Shown here one piece after another: positions 42,237 to 53,190 of a stretch of DNA of 64,000 bases. How positions within the stretch are numbered: the first letter of the stretch is position 1; each line of letters starts with the position of its first letter. A model generated the notes under the pieces. The model worked only from the letters and a program-made list of their open reading frames with translations, made no database searches and had not been told where the DNA came from. Made by a program: the position numbers and the translations under genes. Where the stretch lies: positions 1,054,001-1,118,000 of the forward strand of contig OY751496.1 of NCBI GenBank assembly GCA_963565915.1. Direction: 5' to 3'. This DNA is from Entoloma clypeatum (Eukaryota > Basidiomycota > Agaricomycetes > Agaricales > Entolomataceae).

Positions 42237-43804
42237 CCTGTGGCCTTAAACAAAGCCTGACGAACATCCCAATGCGGCCTCTTGATCCGTCCATTTGCTC
42301 TAGAATTATAAGCCAATATCATAATCCCCTTAATTCCATACTTCTGTTCTATCCAGGCCAAAGCTTTCTTGAATGGCCCCGCGTTATCGGTCACAATCAT
42401 TACCATACCGCCCCACCTACATAGTATGTCTTCGAAGAGCCAGTGCCCAACAGTCCGACCCGTTTCTTGCCTTAGCGGCCGCCCTTCCATCCATGTCGAT
42501 AGTGCACAGTGGCCGTGAACAATGTATTTACAACCATTCGACGCCGGCGTCATGTGTAGCGTATCGGCATGCAGGACCTGAAACAGACCCGGCGTATGGG
42601 TTACCGTAGGAGGAATGCAAACCAATGTCTTCTGTCTCAGCTGACATATATGACAAGTCTGGACATATAGGCAAACGTCGCGCTCATATTCTGGCCACCA
42701 GAATCTTTGCGCAATAAGCTCCTTTGTTGCATAGAAGCCGTGGTGCGCAAGGCTATCATGGGATGCCCTCATCATGTACATGCAATGCCCCTTCTCGACC
42801 ACTAGTTTGTGCTTTCCCTCGCTACCTCTTCTATAGAGCTGGCCATCATCAGCGACAAAGAATTGTCTCGCCCGCTGCGCGAACTGTTTATACTGTCGGT
42901 CATTCAGGCCGTTTGGTCTCACAAAAGGGTCCTCGAGCCAAATTTTGATGTCAGGAATGCGGTCATCCTGCAACTTCATGGTTATCGTGCGATGATCCTC
43001 ATCATAAGGTTCTCGCATCGATTCATCCCATTTCAAAGAGTCGTCGGGCAACACCGGTTCCCCCATGAATTGCGAGAGCAGTCCAGCCTTACACACTCAC
43101 CCAAGATATAATCGTTCAATATTTGATCTCTCGCGAGCGTCAGCAAGCTCTCCCCGGAAGTCTTCAGCCGACGTAGCCCAAAGATAACCACTGCGTGTGT
43201 CTATCTTTGTTTTAAACTCGTCGAACTCTAACGGGTCATTCTTTTCCGCATTAGGGATACCATTTTCCTTATTGGGATACTCGTACCGTGGCGGTCCATC
43301 TGGTTCATCCACCCAGTCCTCCTCGATATGGTAGGCTTCATCCCCCGGTTGCGCTTCTCGCCTCGATAGACCATCGGGTGCGAAGGTCTTGCCTGGCACA
43401 TGCCTTAGTGTGAAGTGGAACATCAAAATGTAATCAATCCACCGATTTATAGCAGTGTTCGGTCCAAGACCAGGATTATTGAGCATCCCCTTGATATACT
43501 TCGCATCAGTCTCTATAACCAGGTTCCGACAGCCCAAGAGCCAAAACTTCGCCTCCTTCAATGCGCGAAATAAACCATACAATTCTCGCTTTGGTTGCGA
43601 ATATCTCGCCTCACGCTCGTTTAGTGTTATTGATGCGAACTTCGCATATGTCCTCTTCTTAGAATCACCCTCCTCCTCTTGACAGATATAGAATCCAACC
43701 GCCCGCCATGAGGAGTCTACGCAAAGGACCACCGCACCTCCACCATGATAATCTATTGGCTTGATTGTGGAGGATGCCGCTAAAGCATCCTTTATGTCTT
43801 GCAT
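42237..43804 (-). pseudogene. outer Ty3 RNase H and integrase N-terminal part
   Basis: The minus strand frame opens near 43804 with RNase H (VVLCVDSSWRAVGFYICQEE, YSQPKRELYGLFRAL, VIETDAKYIKGML). A TGA at 43097-43099 interrupts it. In the same frame integrase follows: HHGFYATKELIAQRFWWPEY, CHICQLRQ, catalytic LHADTL and VTDNAGPF. Where the third catalytic residue belongs, ANGRIKRPHWDVRQAL has Lys instead of Glu. The frame runs into the inner element at 42236 and resumes at 35249. The stop and the Lys codon are both explained by CpG transitions (CGA to TGA, CGAG to CAAG). Confidence 0.85.
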
Positions 43805-45252
43805 GGCCTTCTCCTGTTCAGATCCCCAGCAAAGAGTTCACGACTTCGCGTCAACTTGACTAGAGGTTCCGCCTTCTTCGCGAAGTCTCTAATAAAGTTT
43901 CGACAAGTGCCAGCCGTTCCAAGGAACGACCGCACATCATGTATATCTTTGCAAGGTCCCCAGCGGCTTATAACTCCGAACCTATCTGTCTCGGGTCTCC
44001 GTCCTTCGTACGTGCAACGATGGCCAACTACCACTATCTCGCTCGCGCATACTAGCGACTTATACCCAGAGAACGTTCCTCCACTATACCGCATTCTCTG
44101 TAACACTCTATTCACATTCTGTACATGTTCCCATACAAATCGCCTAATGCCTGGATTTTCTTCTATAGTTTCGTATCTGCCATCAGGCAACTCGTATCGC
44201 GTAGATGAGCCGCGAACCGCCACATCGTCGATGTAGGGAATAGTAACATCTGGTATTTCGTCCTGCAATATATGTGTAACATCATCGTGAAAGATCGGTA
44301 CCAAATTTGTCCAACCCATTGGTAAAGTGACCAATCTTTGAGCACCGAATGGCATCTGAAATGTAGTCAAGTCGCGAGACTGGACCGCTAACTTGCGCCC
44401 GTCATATCCCACATAGAGATCGAACATTCCACCACAAGCACGTCCCGCGAAATGGTTGGCTAATTCCTCTGTTGCCGGGGGAAGGCCCGAATGTGCTATA
44501 GTGACTTGGTTCAACAGTTCTAGACTGTGTACAATACGGAGACTCTTGCCATCCTTTTTCAATACACAGAACCACCGGGATCTGTATGAGGAATTCGACG
44601 GTTCGTACACGCCCACGGCCATCTTCGTCCTTATTATCTTACACACTTCATCATGTATCCCAGGCGGAATAGGAATATTTCTTAGTACCCACGGAGTGTG
44701 CGGTACCACGGGTATCTGTACCAGAGGAAAGAAATCCTCGCGAAAGCTACCACACTCCGAATCATCCCATGCAAAAGCCTGATTCTGTTCACTCAATAAA
44801 TGATGTATTAGTTTCATTTCTTCTTTCCAGAGAAAATCATGGTCGTGTATACTGTCCATGTGCTCCATCCTTTCCTGGGTGTAGCAACCCTTGGGCGCAA
44901 ACCCCGGTGGTTTTGGGTTCAACTTTGGTAACTCCGCAAGGGGGTCCCCTTTTATCTCGCAAACTATGTGAAATGTCTTGGACAACTCTCCCAATACTGG
45001 TCGCACCTTCTTGTCGACAGGTTTATATTTCTTACCCGCTAGCACTTGTACAATCCCACCATGATATTGGTCTAATATTTCTTGTTCATCATCGCAAAGC
45101 CATTCTGAACGTTCCCTTGATTTTCCGTCCCAATATGCCCCTAAAAGGACCTGTGCATTCTCGTCCGCGACACTATCTCGCGACGCTTCGAGATACAGGT
45201 CTCTAATTTTGTCTCTCGTAAATTTTCCATTTTCCGCAATGCCATAAGCCAT
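43792..45252 (-). CDS. outer Ty3 reverse transcriptase region
   Basis: 486 codons on the minus strand. RT core: GVYEPSNSSYRSRWFCVLKK, SLRIVHSLELLNQVT, GMFDLYVGYDGRKLA, the catalytic VTIPYIDDVAVRGS and, in the connection region, VRSFLGTAGTCRNFIRDFAK. The frame differs from both flanking frames (protease upstream, RNase H downstream), so the polyprotein is split by frameshifts or by small introns I could not place. The N-terminal 150 residues are a less conserved linker. Confidence 0.8.
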   Translation of the reverse strand: MAYGIAENGKFTRDKIRDLYLEASRDSVADENAQVLLGAYWDGKSRERSEWLCDDEQEILDQYHGGIVQVLAGKKYKPVDKKVRPVLGELSKTFHIVCEIKGDPLAELPKLNPKPPGFAPKGCYTQERMEHMDSIHDHDFLWKEEMKLIHHLLSEQNQAFAWDDSECGSFREDFFPLVQIPVVPHTPWVLRNIPIPPGIHDEVCKIIRTKMAVGVYEPSNSSYRSRWFCVLKKDGKSLRIVHSLELLNQVTIAHSGLPPATEELANHFAGRACGGMFDLYVGYDGRKLAVQSRDLTTFQMPFGAQRLVTLPMGWTNLVPIFHDDVTHILQDEIPDVTIPYIDDVAVRGSSTRYELPDGRYETIEENPGIRRFVWEHVQNVNRVLQRMRYSGGTFSGYKSLVCASEIVVVGHRCTYEGRRPETDRFGVISRWGPCKDIHDVRSFLGTAGTCRNFIRDFAKKAEPLVKLTRSRELFAGDLNRRRPCKT

Positions 45253-45293
45253 TATATATGGTCTCTCAATATCGCTAGAATCAATGTTTATAA

Positions 45294-46620
45294 TTATCTC
45301 TCCCTGGTGGCCGACCAGTTCATCGAAGATTGAAAACCCGTACCATCTGCTTCAGTGGTGGGCCGTTTCCTCTTCAATAGATCAGGATCCTTTCCTCGTT
45401 CCGACGTCGCGATCGTGATCTTCTGACTAGTATTCAGACACTTGATGGTCAGGAGTTGTCCTCCATCTCTATCATTTTGATAATTACTACAAGTTACCGC
45501 GTCGAAAGGTCGCCCCAAAAGCACTCTATAGGCTGGCTCATTTATAATATGGACCTGCAGATAGACTACAATGTGATCAAAACGGAACAGCACATTTCGC
45601 GATAGTCCCAGCGACTTTTCGATTTGCTTATTGGCACTTTGCATATGGATGCATATATCTGGATCCCACGAAAGCCTCATCGCAATGGCTGCAGCCTTCG
45701 ACATTGAGACGATCTGGGAGCCTCCATCAAGAATACACTGTTCTTCCATCATTCCATTCACCATGGCACTTACTGTCCGAAGACTCTGCGATTCCTGTGC
45801 GACATATACTGGTTTAGGTGCTGTCCCAGGCGGCAAACTCTCGAGATACTGTAAGACGGGGTCCGAGACGACCACCGAACCGACAGGTAGGTTGTTTATA
45901 GTCTGTTCCATGATCATGAACGACGCCACTGGCAATTCATCTACTTTAACTATATCTTCTAGTTCGTTTGTTTGGGCAAACTTTTTCCAATATGACAACT
46001 GGCTGTCGTCCATTGAATCTAGCAGGTTCAACGCTCGAACGTTCGCAGGTACTCTCTTCCTAGTCAATAGCTTTCGCAATTCCTCTTGTACTACTTTATC
46101 TGCCCTCAATAAATCACCCAATGCAATTGTGATCGGAGCCTCGAGCACTGCCGAGACCGCGACACCCTTCGATTGTTCTTCGATAGGTGCCTTGCTGCGA
46201 AACACCGGTCCCTTTCGATCAACATCGGGGATGGTCTCGCGGTCGGGTCTTTTATTTTTACCAAGGGGAACAAAAGCGACTTCTGGTACATCACGAAACG
46301 GCAAATCAACTGCTGGTCTAGTGACTTCTTCGCGGGTAAACGCTCAGTCACTATCTTTTTGGGTGACAGACTTTGTCTTGGCTGATGGCTTCGGCGTTAA
46401 CTCAGGTTCTGCCTCATCATCATTGCTATCTACTTCCTCGACTTCTTCAATATCTTTTTCTATTTCATTTTCTGTTTCACTATCTGGGTCTCGGTTTTCA
46501 GTCCGTTTCTCCGGCGATTTGGCACGATTCTTTTCAACCCAAGACCTTGCTGGAATCTGCTTCGCCTTCCTCGAACGTTCTAAAAACCCGATTCCTTCTT
46601 GGCGTTCCCCGATCGGGTGA
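45294..46620 (-). pseudogene. outer Ty3 protease region, with in-frame TGA
   Basis: The minus strand frame begins in an acidic linker (EKDIEEVEEVDSNDDEAEPE, near 46430), meets a TGA near 46344 (KDSD then AFTREEV), and continues to 45294. The aspartic-protease segment reads QCILDGGSQIVSMSKAAAIA followed by YRVLLGRPFDAV. The active-site triad is Asp-Gly-Gly instead of Asp-Ser/Thr-Gly. The fold pattern is otherwise normal. The TGA is explained by CGA to TGA. gag lies upstream in another frame. Confidence 0.75.
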
Positions 46621-46653
46621 CTACGAATTGACTGATGTCCTGCATCGCTTTAG

Positions 46654-48429
46654 TCATCGCGAGGAATGCTTCCTGCATATCAGGCTTTCCCGAAGTACCC
46701 TCAGGTCATTGATGGGTAACTGTTGCTGGACTGGCATCATTCCTGGCATCGCGACTCGATTCTGCAGTGCCACATTCTGGGGAACTGGGTTTGATATTCC
46801 AGACATAAAAGAATTCTGAACTGGGGTATAGTGTACGGGAACCGCCGGAGCAGTACTGTATGGTTGCGTATACATATTGAAATTATTAAATGGCTGCTGA
46901 ACCGGGTTTAACGGTGGGACTGCCGTACCGGCCTGTTGTTGCGCTATGAGATTGTTCAATGCCACGATCTGTTGGTCGCGCTTGGCCATCCCTTCTTGCA
47001 TCAACCGCAGATTCTTGTCTCGCTGATCGCGAGGCTTATTCGTAAACAGAGAGTAGTCTGAATTGTCCTGTATTTGCGCAAGGTTGAGTAGGCCAGGAGC
47101 TTGCTCGTCTTCGAAATATCCTTGATACAATTGCTTATTGGCTGACAATTGCTCTACCCGATCCTTCTGACTAATATTACTAGGCTCGCGAGGAATGTAG
47201 CCTCCGTCTGGCAAACAGATCCCTTGTGGGGTGGCTTTGATTTTTCCTTGCGCTAGATGCATCTGAAGTTCGGTACACTCTCGAAGGAAATGGTGCGGCT
47301 TGTAGCAATAGTGACAACATCCCGGAGGCGCCCCACCACTGGGTGCCGCTCGCGGTTCCTGTTTGTACTGTTGCTGAGGGCCTGCCTGCATCGCTTGAAG
47401 CATTTTCATAATTCCTTGCGTAGATTTTTCGAAGCCTTCAACTCTATCGGTCAACAATGCCTGACTCTGCGCCACAGACTCAAGCATTTGCTCGATCTTT
47501 ACCGCCGATGACGGATTGGACATAGGAATAGCGACATTGGAAGGAGCGGCCCGCGACGTATAATTATTGGAAGCAGTGAAACCATTATGGTGCCTCGCCA
47601 TTTTCTCGACAATTTCTATTACGTCACTCAAGTCTACGAGATTATCCTGATGTCTCACCGCAGGTGCCGCGGCATTATTTGCTGTGGCCGCGGTGTCCAC
47701 CATGGACAATCTCAACTTGACCGCTTCTGCGAAGTCCTCGTTTAAACAACTCAAGAACCTCCCCACGAGCTCACGATTGGAGATACAACCATTCGCACCA
47801 GTCAGTTTCTTAGCTTCGGCTTTGAAACTACGTTTTAGGGACATAATTTCATCCAGATTTCCTAGTCCCAGACGACTGTGCTCCTTGCAGATACTCGATA
47901 ATCTGGCCAAGGTACCGTTGCGTCCGCTCGCTACCACTGGGTAGTTGTTTATTAACTCTTTCTTATACTCCTCCCATGTTCCTGTAGCGTAGGAATCGAG
48001 GGTTGTCCATTCTTCTTCAGAGACACTATCTGCATAGCCTCCGATTAACTTTTTCTTTTCCATGATATCGGTTATACCTGCGTGGTCAAAGCAGATTTCG
48101 ACTTCATCAATAAATCTTAAAAGCTCAGAGGCTTTTTCTTTATCAAATCTCGGCGCTCCTCGTTCACTTCGACGCGGCATTCTCAAACCATTCCTTGGTG
48201 CAGTTGCAGCAACATTCTGTGTATTTGTAGCCATTGTATATGTCAACAATTGACTGTTAAGATTTTGATTTTGAGTTTGTATTGGTTGCACAATGAATAC
48301 TGAATGCTCTCGCGATGCTAGTAGCCTTTCCGATTCAAGGTTTTCTAGTGTTCTCTTTCGAGTATGCTTTATGGGCTCTTCGAGAGGTCCTACTAGTTCT
48401 GCTCCTGCTTTCGATAGACTACGGGTCAC
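46654..48429 (-). CDS. outer Ty3 gag
   Basis: 591 codons on the minus strand. Gag core: LLRFIDEVEICFDHAGITD, KKLIGGYADSVSEEEWTTL, LIAQQQAGTAVPP and similar. A zinc knuckle CHYCYKPHHFLREC sits at residues 372-385 (C-x2-C-x4-H-x4-C). The N-terminus is Lys/Arg/Ser-rich and the C-terminus Gln/Asn/Pro-rich. Several CTCGCGAG palindromes lie in and just upstream of it (48309, 48432, 48518). The frame is open throughout, so gag has escaped the damage seen in pol. Confidence 0.85.
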   Translation of the reverse strand: MTRSLSKAGAELVGPLEEPIKHTRKRTLENLESERLLASREHSVFIVQPIQTQNQNLNSQLLTYTMATNTQNVAATAPRNGLRMPRRSERGAPRFDKEKASELLRFIDEVEICFDHAGITDIMEKKKLIGGYADSVSEEEWTTLDSYATGTWEEYKKELINNYPVVASGRNGTLARLSSICKEHSRLGLGNLDEIMSLKRSFKAEAKKLTGANGCISNRELVGRFLSCLNEDFAEAVKLRLSMVDTAATANNAAAPAVRHQDNLVDLSDVIEIVEKMARHHNGFTASNNYTSRAAPSNVAIPMSNPSSAVKIEQMLESVAQSQALLTDRVEGFEKSTQGIMKMLQAMQAGPQQQYKQEPRAAPSGGAPPGCCHYCYKPHHFLRECTELQMHLAQGKIKATPQGICLPDGGYIPREPSNISQKDRVEQLSANKQLYQGYFEDEQAPGLLNLAQIQDNSDYSLFTNKPRDQRDKNLRLMQEGMAKRDQQIVALNNLIAQQQAGTAVPPLNPVQQPFNNFNMYTQPYSTAPAVPVHYTPVQNSFMSGISNPVPQNVALQNRVAMPGMMPVQQQLPINDLRVLRESLICRKHSSR

Positions 48430-48717
48430 GCGCTCGCGAGCCGTTTCAATAGATTGTGAATTTGTTGCTTTTGAAGATGACGCTTTTAGAGACGTTGTCT
48501 TCGGTTTATGACTACTCGCGAGACCTCTTTTATGAACTGGAGGCTTCCACGAGTTTGCTTTAACGTGTTTGCTGCTAGATGCAACAGTGGGGTTGCTTGT
48601 AGAGGACAGGGTTATCTCTCAAGCGAGAACTATAACTAATTCCTTGAGAGGAACTGTATCGAGCCGATACTGAGTAAATTTGTTATTTTAGAACCACCCC
48701 TCATGGTGGGCTCTAGA
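48430..48717 (-). other. outer Ty3 leader between 5' LTR and gag
   Basis: Minus-strand leader. Directly after the LTR it reads TCTAGAGCCCACCATGAGG, which contains a short hairpin (CCACC..GGTGG). I recognise neither a tRNA 3'-end site nor a self-complementary site, so the primer is unknown. Confidence 0.5.
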
Positions 48718-49998
48718 TGAAACGAAGGAAGTGAGTCTGGGGATGAGCGCGAGCGATATCTCTATCACACACACAAACACCAAACACAACAACGAAAACC
48801 GAACAAGTCTCGCGATGTGTACTTCTCAATCGATATAGTTTGGGGTGATGAGTGGGATCACTCAGGATGCGACTCTTCCAAACAACAATTGAATAACTCG
48901 TTTAGCGATGGCTCGATAGGTCTCGAACAAGACTTAGAGATAGTTCTCAATAGATAATGAACCGAGGTTTGTGATTTCCGGACCAACAAGACTTCGCGAA
49001 CACGATCTCAACTGAATACGAACACGACAATGACCAATACGACCGATAGATAACACAATTTGATGATTGACAAGTTCTCGAACACACAAAACACAATTGC
49101 GACTGACTTCCGATGCAAACCAAACGATCTCGAGGCTTCAATGATACTCGCGAACGACGACAGATGCACAAGACAAATGCTATCAATTCTGGGGCACAAT
49201 CTAACCTAACCTATCTACCATGAAACTACGAGATTTTATACATGAGCAGCAATAAATATAGAAAAAGGTTGCATGTGGTATCGATAAATGGTATCCAGTC
49301 AAGTGACCTTTGCTAGAGTCGTTTCGATGCACCCATGTGGTAGACAACGCCACAGGTACGCCCCTTTTTCATATCCAAACCTCTGCCACACTGGAGAGGC
49401 CACTATTTCAATATCTTGGTTTTGCGATGTACCCGGGACGATGCCGATTAGTTACCATGAGGTATCAGCTGCATCAATTAAGGGTCGCCTTGATAAGCCA
49501 CCCATCAGATTCGGTCCCTATCAAAGTTCACCATAAGGTCACATTGATCGCGACGTATCAAACCCGATCTCGGTCTGTATCATCCGATGTCATTTCGATA
49601 TTCCTGATATGGATGATTTGGACGTGGAGCACGGCGCACGTTGACCAAACCTCTCGCGAGAATGTCTCCAGTCAAGCCCTGATGTATGGTAGACAGTGCT
49701 AGTGTCATCGATAACTCCAATATAACCCATCTCCTTGTTTCACGCTTCGTCGCGAGAGGCACTTGATAGTCTTTTCTATCTCGCGAGATGATCCCATAGC
49801 TCTCGAGTATCATAGCTAAGCCCATAGTGGTGACCAGCGCTATGTCCTACATTGCCAGGGTCGCTGGTCTCTCTCTCTAACGTCGCCACTAAGTCCTCAG
49901 AATCGGAGCTCATCTAGGACTCTCTATATCCCTTAGAGATAGTGTGAAAGGGTGCAAAACGCGCAGATTTTAGGCCTAGACGCATCGCGGCCTTATCA
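48718..49998 (-). repeat. 5' LTR of the outer Ty3 element
   Basis: 1281 bp, about seven differences from 28969-30249. On the minus strand TATAAAAT (49240-49233) is a plausible promoter TATA. Six TCGCGA palindromes. Confidence 0.93.
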
Positions 49999-51954
49999 GC
50001 GGTGGGGTGGGGTGAGGTGGGGCCGTTCTCAGAGCTTGGCTGGGCCTCGTGAGAAAGGGAGGAGTTGACAAGGACTTGGGATGGTGCTGTTCGGCACGAC
50101 CGACCCAGTGGGAGATATTGGTGAGGCGACACTGATAGCTTCGGGTGAATACTGTAGCCTCTGCTCGTTGTATACAATCCATAGTGCTTATTCATTGACA
50201 ATATACGTGATTTCGTTGCTTCTCTCCTGTCATTGTTCAAGAGTCCTCTGGCCAAGTAATGATATAGTCAATTATAAACCTACTTAAGTCAGATATTGTG
50301 CAGACAATCAGGAGAAATATTGCAGCTGCTTGGTCGCCATGAAATGGCATGATATCAATTCATAGTATGTGGCATTATTTTGATAAACTCATGATACCAC
50401 ATCTGAAATACAAATCGGACCTGCTACTGTCTTGTTATAAATAGCATTGTGAGTTGATCTATAATATTATAACAGGTTCGCAAGGCTGACAACCATCTAT
50501 AATGCCTTTCGGGAGCTCATATGGCTAGATAGGAATTTCCATAATTTGCTGATGTTATTGAGGAGAGCAATACCGTCACGTGTACCACACGTTGCTTATA
50601 GAGTGGTATATCTGCAAACCTACATTTTACTCGTGGGAGCTCGTATGAGCATCAACAAGCCAAAATGAGTGCAAATGAGTGCATCCGAGTTGCAATCCGA
50701 CGAGCCCCACGAGATTGGCCACCGACTCCCACGAGTAAAACTGTCAATTATAGAGAACGCAGCTTCCACAACTTCCTTATTGTCAGTTTTGGGTGCTATA
50801 GTGGTCAGGGCTATTGGATAGGCCACAAATACATCCCATTTGATGTACAGAATAAGGGATTACCTTTTGGATGACTCACAAGGGCTAAATTGATGTGCCA
50901 ATCTCGCATGAAGCAAATCTGGTAAACCACTTTCCATTTTTCATTATAAAAGACAACTCATAGAATAAGATTTTAAAAGCTCAAAATTATTCTGTGGTCT
51001 TATACAACACCTTTGCAGAGTTCTGTTCCATTGGCCATTTTGACGAGCTGACGAGGTCACGAGATTTGTGTAGATTTGCTGATGTACTCAAGTTTATCAA
51101 CTACATCATCTTTCCTTCATCTTAAGTGTGCAACAACTCCTGGCCAATGCCCTGAGGTCAGAGCTAGGCAGGAATGAGTCGCACAAACTAGTCAATGTAC
51201 TGAGAACACAGTAACCTAGTGGAAAAACTTTCGCCCCATCATTGCTAAAGGGGAAGCAGAGAAACTATCGACGTGACGAAGTCTTTTTCAACCTATACAT
51301 ACTTCTGAGGGGTCAGTTGTTCGAAATGTCGGTCATGGAGTATACTACCGGAGGACCAGCCTTTGAACGCTGCCATGTTATTTAAGAGTTGTGTGAGGGA
51401 GAGAGAATCTTTGAGTTCACTGGCAGGTGCCCCGCGGTGCCTCCGTCTTGGCTCGTAGGCTAAATATGGTTTATAAGGCGTGCTTAGCATCGAGCAGATA
51501 GAATTCAAAAATGCACAGTAACGAGCAGCCCAGCAAGTATGCAGACAGCTTGCGTCGACAGGTACGGTATTGACTGCAAATTTTCTGCAACTTCATGGCT
51601 GATGTCGAAAGCGTCCCAGGGAACGTCGTCGAAACGAACATTGCGAGCATGAGAGGACACATGGCATTTCGAGGAAGAGCTTGGCCAGAACTTCATGGAG
51701 CAGATCTGATGTTGGAAGTGCCATGAAGAGCTTCGGCTGTACGTGGATGCGAGTCCAAGCGGGGTGAAGGGGGGCTCGGCCTGGGGATCCTGTTGTATAC
51801 ATCTCATAAAGCATAGTAGCCCAGAGAGATCTCCCGACGTTATAGATTATAGGCTATTCAACTGAGGCGCACGAGGAGCACAACCCCATGTCGTTTTCTG
51901 TCACCAAGGAGGTATTCCTTCCGCCTGGCCCTTTTGCTGTTGAAAGTGTTAGTA
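49999..51954. other. no gene seen; repeat-like spacer
   Basis: Right flank of the outer element begins with a G-rich GGTGGGGTGGGGTGAGG stretch. A 116-bp hairpin element lies at 50625-50740. No supported reading frame or RNA gene. Confidence 0.5.
50625..50740. repeat. 116-bp hairpin element
   Basis: TTTTACTCGTGGGAG at 50625-50639 and its exact complement at 50726-50740, with GAGTGCAAATGAGTGCA repeats between. It may be a miniature TIR element; no target duplication established. Confidence 0.45.
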
Positions 51955-52691
51955 TCATGGGGCGTTATCGGGAGAGAGTCCCGGAAGAAGAATAACTCTC
52001 CCAATATTCCGAGCAATCTCCATCTCCTCTGCAAGCAACCTTCTCTCTTCTCCAGTTCGCTCCTCTCCTTTTTTGAAAGTCGTCGCCCGGTCGAAATCTA
52101 TCCATACAGGCCTATCGGCTTCTACCCCTTCACCAATGGCGACCATAGCATTTGGGGCAGTATCATCATGCAACACACCAGCTTCGTGGATCATCTCCAA
52201 AATGTTGAGGGCCTCGTTCCACCGTCCTTCGGTATAAGTGATCGTATTTAGCTCCTGTAGATTAGATATATACTCCAAAAAGTTGGCACAGGGACGCAGT
52301 TTATCCTCCCTAAACATGTCAAGGAAGTGGTTATTGATGGCAGGATCGAGGTTCTCGATCGCGTCGTAATATTCTGGTATGCAGCCCTGACTGCAGAGAC
52401 CATGCGCCTGGAGTCTTCGATAAGCGGTAGTTTCATTAAGGAAAGGTGAATAGTTGTCTTCGAGATCCTCTTCGAAGACGTGATACTTTCGGTATGGAAA
52501 TGAGATACTTGGTGGGAGTATGGGGGTAATGGATTACTTACAACCTTCATCACGTAGTCACTTCCTCGAATGCAAACTCGATAGACGACCGAGACGTCTC
52601 CTTTCTTCAAAATCTCGTGGAAGGTTATTTCGTCAGGGGATATGCCGTCGAATTCGAAGGTGGTTTCAATCATATGTTGATCTTGTTGCAT
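51955..52691 (-). CDS. small protein kinase-like protein
   Basis: Two exons on the minus strand, 52691-52542 and 52485-51955, encoding 226 aa with exact frame. The N-terminal lobe has FHEILKKGDVSVVYRVCIRG and DYVMKV (the VMK lysine). The C-terminal lobe has FLEYISNLQELNTITYTEGR, then the catalytic-loop-like IHEAGVLHDDTAPNAMV and the metal-site-like PVWIDFDRAT. HDD replaces HRD/HGD, while the downstream Asn and DFD are kept. This matches small fungal kinase-like proteins common in mushroom genomes; activity is uncertain. It is shorter than a full kinase domain. Confidence 0.75.
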
Positions 52692-52932
52692 GGATTGTGT
52701 GAGGGCAAGGACAATGACTTGAGGTGAGAGGGATTGGACGAGCGAGAAAACTGAGATTGTGGCGGTTGGTACAAGAGAAGGGATGTTACAATGTTACGTA
52801 GCTGAACAAAAAAGTAAACCACCAAAAGAAGTAGGTATAAACGACAAAAGGGGCAAGAAAGACAATGTGAGCCGCGTCCCAAAACGGTTCGAAGGCGGGA
52901 ACTAACCGTAAATCCACAAATACCGTCCGATC

Positions 52933-53190
52933 CTACGCACGACTTCGAGGCACTTCACGGTCCTACAGTACGGTCTTTTAGTGAAACAGAAATAAGGAGA
53001 AGGAACAACCACCCACCTGAAGCGCATCGAACGGCTTGGCACCCTCATACTGCAGAAACTCCACAGAGATATTCGCAACATCATTTCCCCACATATCCCA
53101 AAGAGCCTATTTATGGTCCCCTGGAACGGTCTCGTTCAGATAAAACCACTTGTTGTCAATCTCCAAAAGATCCGGCTCGACCGACGACAT
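52933..53190 (-). pseudogene. short two-exon gene fragment with in-frame TAG
   Basis: Not recognised. The minus strand reads MSSVEPDLLEIDNKWFYLNE then GDHK, a TAG at 53109-53107, and in the same frame ALWDMWGNDVANISVEFLQY..KPFDALQ. A GTGGGT donor (53016) and TGTAG acceptor join a 10-codon last exon ending at 52933. The sequence looks protein-like and conserved, so it is either a broken gene or an internal exon set with a mis-read splice. The upstream minus frame (53550-53305), rich in Arg/Ala/Ser, may be an N-terminal exon. Confidence 0.35.

Larger units (their letters stand above)
28969..49998 (-). mobile_element. 21-kb Ty3-type LTR element with antisense accessory genes
   Basis: Two 1281-bp LTRs (28969-30249 and 48718-49998), about 99.5% identical, start TG and end CA. 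GCGG flanks both sides (28965-28968 and 49999-50002); with the neighbouring A it could be a 5-bp AGCGG duplication. gag, protease, RT, RNase H and integrase read leftward on the minus strand, and a purine tract lies next to the left LTR, so the left LTR is the 3' one. A 6987-bp Ty3 element with its own CCTGT duplication sits in the integrase. Without it the element is about 14 kb, unusually long, because two spliced genes on the plus strand lie between integrase and the 3' LTR. TCGCGA occurs about 40 times in this element and not in the nested one. Confidence 0.9.
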
